From Aureimonas flava (GTDB lineage: Bacteria > Pseudomonadota > Alphaproteobacteria > Rhizobiales > Rhizobiaceae), in contig NZ_QYRN01000005.1 in the NCBI RefSeq assembly GCF_003583935.1, positions 62,001-126,000 of the forward strand: a stretch of DNA of 64,000 nt, read 5' to 3'. A model generated the notes under the pieces. The model worked only from the letters and a program-made list of their open reading frames with translations. It ran no database searches and had not been told where the DNA came from. A program made the position numbers and the translations under genes. This document shows positions 29,480 through 38,115 of the stretch, one piece after another. Each line of letters starts with the position of its first letter. Positions within the stretch are counted from its first letter, which is position 1.

Positions 29480-30525
29480 ACCACATGAGCATGCCCCCCT
29501 TTGGCGACGAGACCGGCCACGAGGCCGTTTCGTCGGAGACCCCGCCGGAGCCGCGAAGTCGCGGGCCCCGGCGCGGCGCGGAGACCGCCGCCGAGCCGGG
29601 CTTTCTGGAATCGCTCGTCGCGTTCCTGCGGCCGCGCGTGTCGCACTCCCTGCGCGAGGAAATCGCCGAGGCGCTGACCCGGCCCGAGACGGAGGCCTCC
29701 GGCTTCACGCCCAACGAGCGGCTGCTCCTGGGCAACATCCTCCAGCTCCACGACGTGCGCGTCGAGGACGTGATGGTTCCGCGCACCGAGATCCAGGGCA
29801 TCGCCGCCTCCGCGACGCTGGCGGAGCTGATGGCGCGCTTCGAGGAGACCGGGCACTCGCGCATGCCGGTCTACGACGAGGGCCTCGACGATCCGCTCGG
29901 CATGGTCCACATCCGCGACGTGATCGGCCACGTCACCCGCGCGGCGCTCTGCTTCCGGCACGAGGAGGGCGAGGCAGACGCGCCGGTGCGCTCGGCACTG
30001 GATCTCGGCCGCGTCGACCTCGCCCACACGATCGCCGATCTCGGCCTCCTGCGGCAGATCCTCTTCGTGCCGCCCTCCATGCACGCGGCCGAGCTGATGC
30101 AGCGGATGCAGGCGAGCCACATCCAGATGGCGCTGGTGATCGACGAGTACGGCGGCACCGACGGTCTGGTCTCGCTGGAGGACATCCTCGAGATGGTGGT
30201 CGGCGACATCGAGGACGAGCACGACGACGACGAGGCCCTGGTCACCCACTCGGGCGACGGCGTCTTCTACGCGGACGGCCGGGCCGACCTCGACGAGGTC
30301 CGCGAGGTGGTCGGAGCCGATTTCGACGTCACCGGCCACGAGGAGGACGCCGACACGATCGGCGGGCTCGTGGTCAACGCGCTGGGCCGGATGCCGGCGC
30401 CGGGCGAGGTGGTCGAGGTGGTCGCGGGGTTCGAGATCGAGGTCATGGACGCGGATCCCCGGCGCGTGAAGCGGCTGCGCATCGTGCGCTTTCCCGAAGG
30501 GGCGGCCGCCGAACTCGACGGCTGA
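29476..30525 (+). CDS. CorC/HlyC-type CBS-domain transporter-associated protein
   Basis: 349 residues: a disordered N-terminus (about 1-45), a CBS pair (VEDVMVPRTEIQGI through IVIDEYGGTDGLVSLEDILEMVVGDI; about 95-240) and the C-terminal CorC_HlyC domain (DADTIGGLVVNALGRMPAPGE). There is no membrane domain. CorC relatives affect magnesium and cobalt efflux; older annotations say haemolysin, which is not supported. The start at GTG 29476 overlaps ybeY and has AAGGGA six bases upstream. The ATG at 29485 is an alternative. Confidence 0.88.
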   Translation: MNHMSMPPFGDETGHEAVSSETPPEPRSRGPRRGAETAAEPGFLESLVAFLRPRVSHSLREEIAEALTRPETEASGFTPNERLLLGNILQLHDVRVEDVMVPRTEIQGIAASATLAELMARFEETGHSRMPVYDEGLDDPLGMVHIRDVIGHVTRAALCFRHEEGEADAPVRSALDLGRVDLAHTIADLGLLRQILFVPPSMHAAELMQRMQASHIQMALVIDEYGGTDGLVSLEDILEMVVGDIEDEHDDDEALVTHSGDGVFYADGRADLDEVREVVGADFDVTGHEEDADTIGGLVVNALGRMPAPGEVVEVVAGFEIEVMDADPRRVKRLRIVRFPEGAAAELDG

Positions 30526-30641
30526 CGCGCCCGGCGCGGAAGGTTTCGCGAAAGTCCCGCTCGTTACGACCTGCAAGGGTGCACCCGCGCCGGAGACGAC
30601 GTGCCTCGCGGCGGACCGGGGCGGACGAGGGGCGTTGAGCG

Positions 30642-32240
30642 TTGGAACGACTGGCCGGACGGATCATGCTTCTCCATGGCTGGCGGCGGGCGGCCCTCGC
30701 GGCGCTGGCCGGGCTCGTGGCGACGCTGGGGCTCGCGCCGATCAACGTCCCGGCTGTGGGCTTCGTCTCCTTTCCGGTTCTGGTCTGGCTCCTGGACGGC
30801 GCGAGCGGACGGCCGGGGGCCGGCCTCGTGCGGCGCGCGCTGCCCGCCTTCCGGATCGGCTGGTGCTTCGGTTTCGGCTATTTCCTGGGCGGGCTCTGGT
30901 GGCTCGGCGCCGCGGTCCTGGTGGGCGGCACGAGCTTTCTCTGGGCGCTGCCCTTCGCCGTCCTCGGCCTGCCGATGGTGCTCGGCGTGTATCACGGGCT
31001 GGCGGCGGCGGCGGCGCGCCTCGCCTGGAGCGACGGTCCCGGGCGGCTGTTCGCCCTGGCCGCGTCCTTCGCCGCCTTCGAGTGGCTGCGCGGCACGCTC
31101 CTGACCGGTTTCACCTGGAACGAGATCGGCGTCCTGGCCGCGCCGGTGCCGATGCTGATGGGCAGCCTGTCGGTGGTCGGGCTGCACGGGCTGACGCTTC
31201 TGGCCGTGTTCGTGTTCGCGCTGCCGGCGCTGCTCGGCGCGCCCGTCCGCGGCCGAGCGGCGGCCTTCTCGTTCGGCGCCGTGCTGCTCGCGGCCCATGT
31301 CGGCTTCGGCGCCTGGCGGCTGGCCGAGGCCCCGACGGACACGGTGCCGGACGTCGCGCTGCGCATCGTCCAGCCCGCGATCCTCCAGTCCGACAAGTGG
31401 GACCCGGCCGAGGAGGAGGAGAACTTCGCCCGCCTCCTGGCGCTGACCGGCGGCGGCGAGCCCGCGCCCGAGGGAGCGCGGCGCCTCGTGATCTGGCCCG
31501 AATCGGCCTTCCCCTTCATCCTGACCGACCGGCCGGACGCGGTGACGCGCCTCGCCGACGCGCTGAACCCCTCCGACACGCTGATGGCGGGCGCCACGCG
31601 CGTCGAAGGCGAGACGCGGGACCCCGCCGCGCGGTTCTACAACTCCCTCTACGTGATCGATTCGAGCGGTGCCGTGCGCGAGGCGGGCGACAAGCTGCAC
31701 CTCGTGCCCTTCGGCGAGTACCTGCCGTTCCAGGCGTTCCTCGAAGGGCTCGGCGTGACCCAGCTCACCCGGCTCCCCGGCGGCTTTTCGGCCGGCGCGG
31801 CGCGGCGGATCATGCGGGCGGGCGAGGGGGGGCCGAGCTTCCTGCCGCTGATCTGCTACGAGGCGATCTTCCCCGACGAGCTTCTCGGCGATCTCGAATT
31901 GCGGCCGGACTTCCTGCTCAACGTCACCAACGACGCCTGGTACGGCCGCACGCCCGGCCCCTACCAGCACCTGCGCCAGGCGCAGATGACGGCGGTCGCC
32001 TTCGGCCTGCCGCTGGTGCGCGCCGCCAATACCGGCATCTCGGTCGTCACCGACAGCGTCGGCCGACCGGTCGCCGGACTGGCGCTCGGAGAGCGCGGCA
32101 CGGTGGATGCCGCCCTGCCCGCACGGGGCGCGCCCACGGTCTTTTCGCGCTGGGGCAATCTTGTGTTCGCCGCAATTGTCGGTCTTTTCGTCCTGCTTGC
32201 CGTCGGCGCCTCGATTCGGTCCGGCCGCGTGCGCCACTGA
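30642..32240 (+). CDS. lnt: Lnt, apolipoprotein N-acyltransferase (ActA of rhizobia)
   Basis: 532-residue inner-membrane nitrilase-superfamily enzyme that adds the third acyl chain to lipoproteins. Six or so N-terminal helices precede the nitrilase domain with the Glu-Lys-Cys triad: Glu in WPESAFP (about 285), Lys in GDKLHLVPFGEY (about 349) and Cys in LICYEAIFPD (about 404). A C-terminal helix follows. In Sinorhizobium this gene is actA, needed for acid tolerance, and lies next to phrR as here. It starts at TTG 30642; ATG 30666 is an alternative. Confidence 0.93.
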   Translation: MERLAGRIMLLHGWRRAALAALAGLVATLGLAPINVPAVGFVSFPVLVWLLDGASGRPGAGLVRRALPAFRIGWCFGFGYFLGGLWWLGAAVLVGGTSFLWALPFAVLGLPMVLGVYHGLAAAAARLAWSDGPGRLFALAASFAAFEWLRGTLLTGFTWNEIGVLAAPVPMLMGSLSVVGLHGLTLLAVFVFALPALLGAPVRGRAAAFSFGAVLLAAHVGFGAWRLAEAPTDTVPDVALRIVQPAILQSDKWDPAEEEENFARLLALTGGGEPAPEGARRLVIWPESAFPFILTDRPDAVTRLADALNPSDTLMAGATRVEGETRDPAARFYNSLYVIDSSGAVREAGDKLHLVPFGEYLPFQAFLEGLGVTQLTRLPGGFSAGAARRIMRAGEGGPSFLPLICYEAIFPDELLGDLELRPDFLLNVTNDAWYGRTPGPYQHLRQAQMTAVAFGLPLVRAANTGISVVTDSVGRPVAGLALGERGTVDAALPARGAPTVFSRWGNLVFAAIVGLFVLLAVGASIRSGRVRH

Positions 32241-32247
32241 GGCGCGA

Positions 32248-32276
32248 TTGCTCACCATAGTCGTATCATCTAGATA
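32248..32276 (+). promoter_or_regulatory. phrR promoter
   Basis: TTGCTC (32248-32253), 17 bases, TAGATA (32271-32276), in the lnt-phrR gap; the leader would be about 80 bases. Confidence 0.6.
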
Positions 32277-32282
32277 ACGACT
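32259..32282. promoter_or_regulatory. Inverted repeat over the phrR -10
   Basis: AGTCGT (32259-32264) and ACGACT (32277-32282) form inverted arms. The symmetry extends as AGTCGT-ATC against AGTCGTTATC if one base is skipped. Its position across the -10 fits an autoregulatory operator for the HTH protein. Confidence 0.4.
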
Positions 32283-32361
32283 GATGTTCATGAAGCCGGG
32301 CGGCGGGGGCCGCGTCGGCAAGGCGCGCCGCCGGACGGCGGCGGCTTCCTAGGGGCGATCC

Positions 32362-32787
32362 ATGGCGGTTGAAAGCAAGAAGCCGAACCCCGTCGACGTG
32401 CACGTCGGCGCGAGGGTGCGGTTTCGGCGAACGATGATGGGAACGAGCCAGGAGAAGCTGGGCGAGGCGCTGGGGGTGACGTTCCAGCAGGTGCAGAAAT
32501 ACGAGAAGGGCACCAACCGCGTCGGTGCCAGCCGCCTGCAGAAGATCGCCGAAGTCCTGCAGGTCCCCGTATCCTTCTTCTTCGAAGGATATCAGGGCGA
32601 GGAAAGCCAGCCCACAGGGATGGCCGAGGCGGACGCCACCTTCGTCAACGACTATCCCGTGTCCAGCGAGAGCATCCAGCTCAACCGCGCCTTCGGCAAG
32701 ATCCAGGATCCCAAGGTGCGCCGCCGCATTCTCGAGCTCGTCCGGTCGCTGGCCGAGGCCGAGGCCGAGGAGAGCGGGTCCAAGTAG
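32362..32787 (+). CDS. phrR: XRE-type HTH regulator, PhrR/PraR-like
   Basis: 141 residues. The Cro/CI-type HTH is at about 15-70 (RVRFRRTMMGTSQEKLGEALGVTFQQVQKYEKG), followed by a variable region and a conserved C-terminal helix (DPKVRRRILELVRSLAEAE). Size and place, between lnt (actA) and metK, match rhizobial PhrR (acid-inducible in Sinorhizobium) and PraR (a quorum-sensing and attachment repressor in Rhizobium leguminosarum). The symbol is assigned by synteny. The start at ATG 32362 is clear. Confidence 0.8.
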   Translation: MAVESKKPNPVDVHVGARVRFRRTMMGTSQEKLGEALGVTFQQVQKYEKGTNRVGASRLQKIAEVLQVPVSFFFEGYQGEESQPTGMAEADATFVNDYPVSSESIQLNRAFGKIQDPKVRRRILELVRSLAEAEAEESGSK

Positions 32788-32889
32788 CGACGGTCCTTCC
32801 GCGGTGCGAGAAAAGCCTTGCGCATCGAGGTGCCGCTGTTAAGGACGGCCACTCCGATCGAACTCCCACAAGCGAGAGACCATAGGCGG

Positions 32890-34098
32890 ATGCGCAGCGG
32901 CGAGTACTTCTTCACCTCCGAGAGTGTTTCGGAAGGTCATCCCGACAAGGTCTGCGATCGCATCTCGGACGAAGTGCTGGACCTGCTCTACCGCGAAGCG
33001 CGCAAGGCCGGGATCGACGCCTGGCAGCTGCGCGTCGCCTGCGAGACGCTGGCCACCACCAACCGCATCGTGATCGCCGGCGAGGTCCGCTGCACGCTCG
33101 ATTCGGCCAAGCTTCGCTCCAAGGTCCGCTCCGCCGCCCGCCGCGCCGTGAAGTCGATCGGCTACGAACAGGACGGCTTCCACTGGAAGACCGCCAAGAT
33201 CGACGTGCTCTTGCACGAACAGTCGGCCGACATCGCCCAGGGCGTCGATGCCGGGGCCAAGAACACGGAAGGGGCGGGCGACCAGGGCATCATGTTCGGC
33301 TACGCCTGCCGCGAGACGGCCGAGCTGATGCCCGCCCCGATCTTCTACGCCCACAAGATCCTGGAGCGCCTCGCCGAGGCGCGCCGCTCGGGCGAGGGCG
33401 GCGCGGGCGTGCTCGGCCCCGACGCCAAGAGCCAGGTCACGGTCCGCTACCGGGACGGCAAGCCGGTCTCGATCTCCTCCATCGTCCTGTCGACCCAGCA
33501 TGTCGACGAGTCGCTGACGTCGGCCGACGTGCGCCGTCTGGTCGAGCCCTTCGTGCGCGAGGCGACCGCCGGCCTGCCGATCGACGACGACTGCGTCTGG
33601 CACGTCAACCCGACGGGCAAGTTCGTGATCGGCGGCCCGGACGGCGACGCCGGCCTGACGGGACGCAAGATCATCGTCGACACCTACGGCGGCGCGGCGC
33701 CGCACGGCGGGGGTGCCTTCTCGGGCAAGGACCCGACCAAGGTCGACCGCTCCGCCGCCTATGCCGCGCGCTACCTCGCCAAGAACGTGGTGGCGGCCGG
33801 GCTCGCCGACCGTTGCACCATCCAGCTCTCCTACGCGATCGGCGTCGCCGAGCCGGTCTCGGTCTATGTCGACCTGCACGGAACGGGGAGGGTCGAGGAA
33901 ACGGCGCTGGAAGCGGCGCTGCGCGAGCTGATGGACCTCACACCGCGCGGCATCCGCGAGCATCTCGACCTCGCGCGCCCGATCTACGCCAAGACGTCGG
34001 CCTACGGGCATTTCGGCCGCAAGCCCGGTCGCGACGGCTCGTTCTCCTGGGAGCGCACCGACCTCGTCGCCAAGCTGAAGGCGAAACTTGGCCGCTGA
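32890..34098 (+). CDS. metK: S-adenosylmethionine synthetase
   Basis: 402-residue enzyme making SAM from methionine and ATP. The ATP-binding [16 protein letters not shown] and [12 protein letters not shown] are present, as are the phosphate-binding [22 protein letters not shown] and the C-terminal [10 protein letters not shown]. It is slightly longer than E. coli MetK, as usual in rhizobia. It starts at ATG 32890. The 102-base upstream gap shows no SAM riboswitch that I can recognise. Its end overlaps trmB. Confidence 0.96.
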   Translation: MRSGEYFFTSESVSEGHPDKVCDRISDEVLDLLYREARKAGIDAWQLRVACETLATTNRIVIAGEVRCTLDSAKLRSKVRSAARRAVKSIGYEQDGFHWKTAKIDVLLHEQSADIAQGVDAGAKNTEGAGDQGIMFGYACRETAELMPAPIFYAHKILERLAEARRSGEGGAGVLGPDAKSQVTVRYRDGKPVSISSIVLSTQHVDESLTSADVRRLVEPFVREATAGLPIDDDCVWHVNPTGKFVIGGPDGDAGLTGRKIIVDTYGGAAPHGGGAFSGKDPTKVDRSAAYAARYLAKNVVAAGLADRCTIQLSYAIGVAEPVSVYVDLHGTGRVEETALEAALRELMDLTPRGIREHLDLARPIYAKTSAYGHFGRKPGRDGSFSWERTDLVAKLKAKLGR

Positions 34099-34801
34099 AC
34101 GCCGAACGAACGGCCCGCGCGCCCGCGTCCGCGAGAACTTCTTCGGGCGCTCGCGCGGCAAGACGCTCCGGCCGCTCCAGGCTGGGCTCCTGCGCGAGTC
34201 GCTGCCCGCGCTGGTGCTCGACCTTGGCCAGCCCGCCCCGGCCGACCTGCGCACCCTGTTCGAGGCTCCGGTCGACGCCGTCCGGCTCGAGATCGGCTTT
34301 GGCGGCGGCGAGCATCTGCACATGGAATCGGGGCGCCATCCCGGCACCGGCTTCATCGGGGTCGAGCCCTTCGTCAATTCCATGGCCAAGATGCTGGTGG
34401 CGCTGGACGCCGATCCGCGCGCGAACCTTCGTCTGTTCGGCGACGATGCGACGCTGCTGCTCGACTGGCTGCCGGACGCCTCGCTTTCGGGCATCGACCT
34501 GTTCTACCCGGACCCCTGGCCCAAGCGGAAGCACTGGAAGCGGCGTCTCGTGAACGCACGCACGCTGGACCGGATGGCGCGGGTGCTGCGGCCGGGTTCC
34601 CGCTTCCGCTTCGCCTCGGACATCGAGACCTACGTCGACTGGACGCTGCTCCACCTGCGCGACCATCCGGCCTTTCGCTGGCAGGCGGAGGGTCCGGCCG
34701 ACTGGCACACGCCCTACGAGGGCTGGCCCGGCACGCGCTACGAGGCGAAGGCGCATCGCGAAGGGCGAAAAGGGGCGTACCTGACCTTCCTGCGGCTCTG
34801 A
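34088..34801 (+). CDS. trmB: TrmB, tRNA (guanine-N7-)-methyltransferase
   Basis: 237-residue SAM-dependent enzyme that makes m7G46 in tRNA. The SAM motif is [10 protein letters not shown], the family motif is [18 protein letters not shown], and the C-terminal [20 protein letters not shown] is conserved. It starts at TTG 34088, overlapping metK by 11 bases, so it is probably translationally coupled. Its substrate SAM is made by that neighbour. Confidence 0.94.
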   Translation: MAAERRTNGPRARVRENFFGRSRGKTLRPLQAGLLRESLPALVLDLGQPAPADLRTLFEAPVDAVRLEIGFGGGEHLHMESGRHPGTGFIGVEPFVNSMAKMLVALDADPRANLRLFGDDATLLLDWLPDASLSGIDLFYPDPWPKRKHWKRRLVNARTLDRMARVLRPGSRFRFASDIETYVDWTLLHLRDHPAFRWQAEGPADWHTPYEGWPGTRYEAKAHREGRKGAYLTFLRL

Positions 34802-34851
34802 CGCGGGCCCGGACGCCGCCGGCCGCCTGGTTGTGGAAAAGGCGCCTCGCC

Positions 34852-34880
34852 TTGCCAAGCCGCCCGCGCGGCTGTATACG
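34852..34880 (+). promoter_or_regulatory. Strong promoter upstream of rimP
   Basis: TTGCCA (34852-34857), 17 bases, TATACG (34875-34880). It would start transcription near 34887. Confidence 0.6.
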
Positions 34881-34886
34881 GGGCTC

Positions 34887-34940
34887 AAATTCTCTGCGAT
34901 GCGATCGTGAGAGTGGGTCCTCCCGGTCCCGCTCTTTTTT
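34887..34940 (+). ncRNA. Possible short leader RNA or small RNA
   Basis: About 54 bases between the promoter at 34852-34880 and the terminator-like hairpin at 34910-34940. There is no ORF of note and no known RNA family was recognised. It may be an attenuated leader of the rimP-nusA-infB operon. Confidence 0.25.
34910..34940 (+). terminator. Intrinsic terminator / attenuator before rimP
   Basis: AGAGTGGG (34910-34917) pairs with CCCGCTCT (34928-34935) with one G-U pair. A run of six T follows to 34940. It is a typical rho-independent terminator, placed about 92 bases before the rimP start. Confidence 0.6.
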
Positions 34941-35031
34941 GTTAGGGGCAAGGCCTCGGCAAGAGACCCGGCGATCGCCGCAGGCGGGGCCGCCCGGAAG
35001 GGGCGCTCCGCGAGGCACGACCGGAGACTTC

Positions 35032-35640
35032 GTGACGGACAAGCGCATCATCATCGAACAAGGGCTCGAAGCCCGCATCGCCACCCTTCTGGAGCCGGTG
35101 ATCGAGCAGCTCGGCTTCCGCCTCGTGCGGGTGCGGGTCTCGGCCCTCAACGGCACCACGCTGCAGATCATGGCGGAGCGGCCGGACGGATCGATGAGCG
35201 TCGAGGACTGCGAGGCGGTGTCGCGCGGGATCTCGCCGGTGCTGGACGTCGAGGACCCGATGGACCGGGCCTACCATCTCGAGATCTCCTCGCCCGGCAT
35301 CGACCGCCCGCTGGTGCGCGCCGGTGACTTCCGGGCCTGGGCGGGCCAGTTGATGAAGCTGGAGACCACGCGTCTCCTGGCCGGGCGCAAGCGGTTTCGC
35401 GGGCGCATCCTCGAGGTGTCCGACACCGGCTTCCGGCTGGAGCGCGACGGCGCGGCCGCCGGCGAGGAGCCGGTGGTCGAGATCCCGTTCGACGCGCTGG
35501 CCGAGGCGCGATTGATCCTCACCGACGAACTCATCGCCGCCTCGCTGAAGGCCGACAAGGCCGCCCGCAAGGCGCGCGGCGCGCCGCTGGACGACGAGGA
35601 CGACGCGCTGGACGGAGCCGGAGCGCCCGCCGCGCATTGA
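35032..35640 (+). CDS. rimP: RimP, ribosome maturation factor
   Basis: 202-residue 30S maturation factor. The N-terminal alpha/beta domain has [21 protein letters not shown] and [14 protein letters not shown]. The C-terminal SH3-like domain has [16 protein letters not shown], followed by an acidic tail. It starts at GTG 35032 with GGAG seven bases upstream. First gene of the conserved rimP-nusA-ylxR-infB-rbfA-truB block. Confidence 0.95.
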   Translation: MTDKRIIIEQGLEARIATLLEPVIEQLGFRLVRVRVSALNGTTLQIMAERPDGSMSVEDCEAVSRGISPVLDVEDPMDRAYHLEISSPGIDRPLVRAGDFRAWAGQLMKLETTRLLAGRKRFRGRILEVSDTGFRLERDGAAAGEEPVVEIPFDALAEARLILTDELIAASLKADKAARKARGAPLDDEDDALDGAGAPAAH

Positions 35641-35649
35641 TGTGACGAC

Positions 35650-35683
35650 GGGAGGGGGCGCGCCGCGCGGCGCGCGACCTCCC
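35650..35683. other. Stable hairpin between rimP and nusA
   Basis: GGGAGG (35650-35655) pairs with CCTCCC (35678-35683), and GCGCGCC (35658-35664) with GGCGCGC (35669-35675), around a GCGC loop. There is no U-tract. It could be a processing or autoregulation element. Confidence 0.45.
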
Positions 35684-35738
35684 ATCCCGAAGGGCCGGAG
35701 CCACGAGTGCCCGGCGGCTTTCGACAGGAGACGTGAAC

Positions 35739-37328
35739 ATGGCAGTCAGTGCGAACAGGCTCGAGCTTCTGCAGATCGCGGATGCCGTGGCGCGCGAGAA
35801 GTCGATCGATCGTGAGATCGTGATCGCCGCGATGGCCGATGCCATCCAGAAGGCCGCCCGCTCGCGCTACGGCCAGGAGACCAACATCCGCGTCGACATC
35901 AACACCAAGACCGGCGAGATGAAGCTGCAGCGGCTTCTCGAAGTGGTCGAGGAGGTCGAGGATCCGGCGACGCAGATCTATCTCGATCTCGCGCGCGACA
36001 AGAACCCGGATGCGGAGCCCGGCGACTTCATCGCCGAGCAGCTGCCGCCGATGGAGTTCGGCCGCATCGCCGCCCAGTCGGCCAAGCAGGTCATCGTGCA
36101 GAAGGTGCGCGAGGCCGAGCGCGACAAGCAGTACGAGGAGTTCATCGGCCGGGTGAACGAGATCGTCAACGGCACGGTGAAGCGGGTCGAATACGGCAAC
36201 GTCATCGTGGATCTCGGCAAGGGCGAGGGCATCATCCGCCGCGACGAGCAGATCCCGCGCGAGCTGTTCCGCTACGGCGACCGCGTGCGCGCCTTCGTCT
36301 ACGACGTGCGCCGCGAGCAGCGCGGGCCGCAGATCTTCCTGAGCCGCACCCATCCGCAGTTCATGGCCAAGCTCTTCACCATGGAAGTGCCGGAAATCTA
36401 CGACGGCATCATCGAGATCAAGGCGGTGGCCCGCGATCCGGGCTCGCGCGCCAAGATCGCCGTGGTGAGCCGCGATTCCTCGGTGGATCCGGTGGGCGCG
36501 TGCGTGGGCATGCGCGGCTCGCGCGTCCAGGCCGTGGTGGGCGAGCTCCAGGGCGAGAAGATCGACATCATCCCCTGGTCGCCCGACGCCGCGTCCTTCC
36601 TGGTCAACGCGCTGCAGCCGGCGGAAGTCGCCAAGGTCGTGCTCGACGAGGACGCCGAGCGTATTGAAGTCGTGGTGCCCGATGACCAGTTGAGCCTGGC
36701 GATCGGCCGTCGCGGCCAGAACGTGCGCCTCGCCTCGCAGCTCACGGGCTGGGACATCGACATCCTCACCGAGCAGGAGGAGTCCGAGCGGCGCCAGAAG
36801 GAGTTCGTGGAGCGTTCGGCGCTGTTCATGGACGCTCTGAACGTCGACGAGATGGTCGGCCAGCTTCTGGCCTCCGAGGGCTTCGCCAGCGTCGAGGAAG
36901 TGGCCTACGTGGAGAATTCCGAGGTCGCCGCGATCGAGGGATTCGACGAGGACACGGCCTCCGAGATCCAGAACCGCGCCAAGGAGTTCCTGGACCGCCG
37001 CGAGCAGGAGCTCGACGACAAGCGCAAGGCGCTGGGCGTCGCCGACGAGCTGCGCGGCATCGACGGCCTGACCACCGCCATGCTGGTGGCGCTCGGCGAG
37101 GACGGCGTGAAGAGCGTCGAGGACTTCGCGGGCTGCGCCGCCGACGACCTGGTCGGCTGGACCGAGCGCAAGGACGGCGAGACCAAGCGCTTCACCGGCG
37201 CCCTGTCGGCCTTCGACCTCAGCCGCCAGGACGCCGAGGCGATGATCATGCAGGCCCGCGTCTCGGCGGGCTGGGTCGAGGCGGAAGAGCCGGCGGCCGA
37301 GATCGACGAGGAGGCCGAGGAGGCCTGA
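35739..37328 (+). CDS. nusA: NusA, transcription elongation/termination factor
   Basis: 529 residues: the RNA-polymerase-binding N-terminal domain (about 1-130), S1 ([24 protein letters not shown]), two KH domains ([30 protein letters not shown] and [24 protein letters not shown]) and two C-terminal helix-hairpin-helix acidic repeats. It starts at ATG 35739 with AGGAG eight bases upstream, rather than the GTG at 35733, which is only two bases from it. Confidence 0.97.
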   Translation: MAVSANRLELLQIADAVAREKSIDREIVIAAMADAIQKAARSRYGQETNIRVDINTKTGEMKLQRLLEVVEEVEDPATQIYLDLARDKNPDAEPGDFIAEQLPPMEFGRIAAQSAKQVIVQKVREAERDKQYEEFIGRVNEIVNGTVKRVEYGNVIVDLGKGEGIIRRDEQIPRELFRYGDRVRAFVYDVRREQRGPQIFLSRTHPQFMAKLFTMEVPEIYDGIIEIKAVARDPGSRAKIAVVSRDSSVDPVGACVGMRGSRVQAVVGELQGEKIDIIPWSPDAASFLVNALQPAEVAKVVLDEDAERIEVVVPDDQLSLAIGRRGQNVRLASQLTGWDIDILTEQEESERRQKEFVERSALFMDALNVDEMVGQLLASEGFASVEEVAYVENSEVAAIEGFDEDTASEIQNRAKEFLDRREQELDDKRKALGVADELRGIDGLTTAMLVALGEDGVKSVEDFAGCAADDLVGWTERKDGETKRFTGALSAFDLSRQDAEAMIMQARVSAGWVEAEEPAAEIDEEAEEA

Positions 37329-37347
37329 CGGGAGCGCGACGGAACGG

Positions 37348-38019
37348 ATGAACGGCGACGAGGACGGGGACCTGGAGGAGGCGGTGATGAACGGACGCAT
37401 GTGCATCGTGTCGCGCCGCTCGCTGCCGGCCGGCGCCCTGATCCGCTTCGTCGCGGATCCCGACGGCCGAGTCGTGCCCGACCTCAAGCGCCGCCTGCCG
37501 GGGCGGGGCGCCCATGTTGAGGCGCGCCGTTCGGCGGTCGAGGCGGCTCTGAAGCGCCGGCTTCTGGCCCGTGCCCTGAAGCGCGAGCTGGCGGGCACGG
37601 AGACGCTGGCCGACGACTTGGAGGCGCTGCTGGTGCGCGCGGCCGCCGGCGCTCTGGCGCTGGCGCGCAAGGCGGGCCAGGTGACCACGGGCGCGGCCAA
37701 GGTGGATGCCGCCCTGCGCGCCGGCAAGGCGCTGGCCTCGCTGCACGCCGCCGACGGGGCGGCCGACGGGGTGCGCAAGCTGGACGGGGCGCGCCACGCC
37801 CGCGCCTTCGAGACGGGCGCCGAACCGGTGCCGGCCTTCCACACGCTCACGGCCGCCGAAATCGGTTTGGCCATGGGCGACCACAATGTGATACATGCGG
37901 CCATCCTGCCCGGCGGCGCCGGAGCGGCCCTGATCGAGCGCCTGGAGGCGCTGGAGACATACCGGGGCGCAAGCGCCCGGGCGACAACCATCGCGGACAC
38001 CGGGGACCCGGGTCCATGA
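37348..38019 (+). CDS. YlxR-family RNA-binding protein with L7Ae-like domain
   Basis: 223 residues. The N-terminal YlxR (DUF448) domain has the GRMCIVSRRS-type motif and the conserved GRGAHVEAR. Its C-terminal half (LARALKRELAG through ALARKAGQVTTGAAKVDAAL) looks like the L7Ae/L30e-type RNA-binding domain fused in alphaproteobacteria. It is always placed between nusA and infB. Its exact role is unknown. ATG 37348 is used; ATG 37387 just before NGRMCIVS is an alternative. Confidence 0.86.
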   Translation: MNGDEDGDLEEAVMNGRMCIVSRRSLPAGALIRFVADPDGRVVPDLKRRLPGRGAHVEARRSAVEAALKRRLLARALKRELAGTETLADDLEALLVRAAAGALALARKAGQVTTGAAKVDAALRAGKALASLHAADGAADGVRKLDGARHARAFETGAEPVPAFHTLTAAEIGLAMGDHNVIHAAILPGGAGAALIERLEALETYRGASARATTIADTGDPGP

Positions 38020-38079
38020 GACCACCATTAAGATCAACGGCAGAGCACGGTTGCACAATGCTCTAGGCACGGATAGTGG

Positions 38080-38099
38080 CGCGGGGAACAACCCGCGCA
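38080..38099 (+). other. Hairpin upstream of the infB start
   Basis: GCGCGGG-GAACAA-CCCGCGC, a 7-bp stem ending one base before the AGGAAG Shine-Dalgarno region of infB. It may affect translation initiation. Confidence 0.35.
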
Positions 38100-38115
38100 G
38101 GAAGCGGAAGCGTAA

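Noticed and set aside
30642-32240. Nitrilase or carbon-nitrogen hydrolase acting on small substrates
   Set aside because: The N-terminal membrane helices plus the Glu-Lys-Cys triad and actA-phrR context identify Lnt.
32788-32889. SAM riboswitch upstream of metK
   Set aside because: The 102-base gap shows no recognisable SAM-II or SAM/SAH pseudoknot core; a covariance search would be needed to reopen this.
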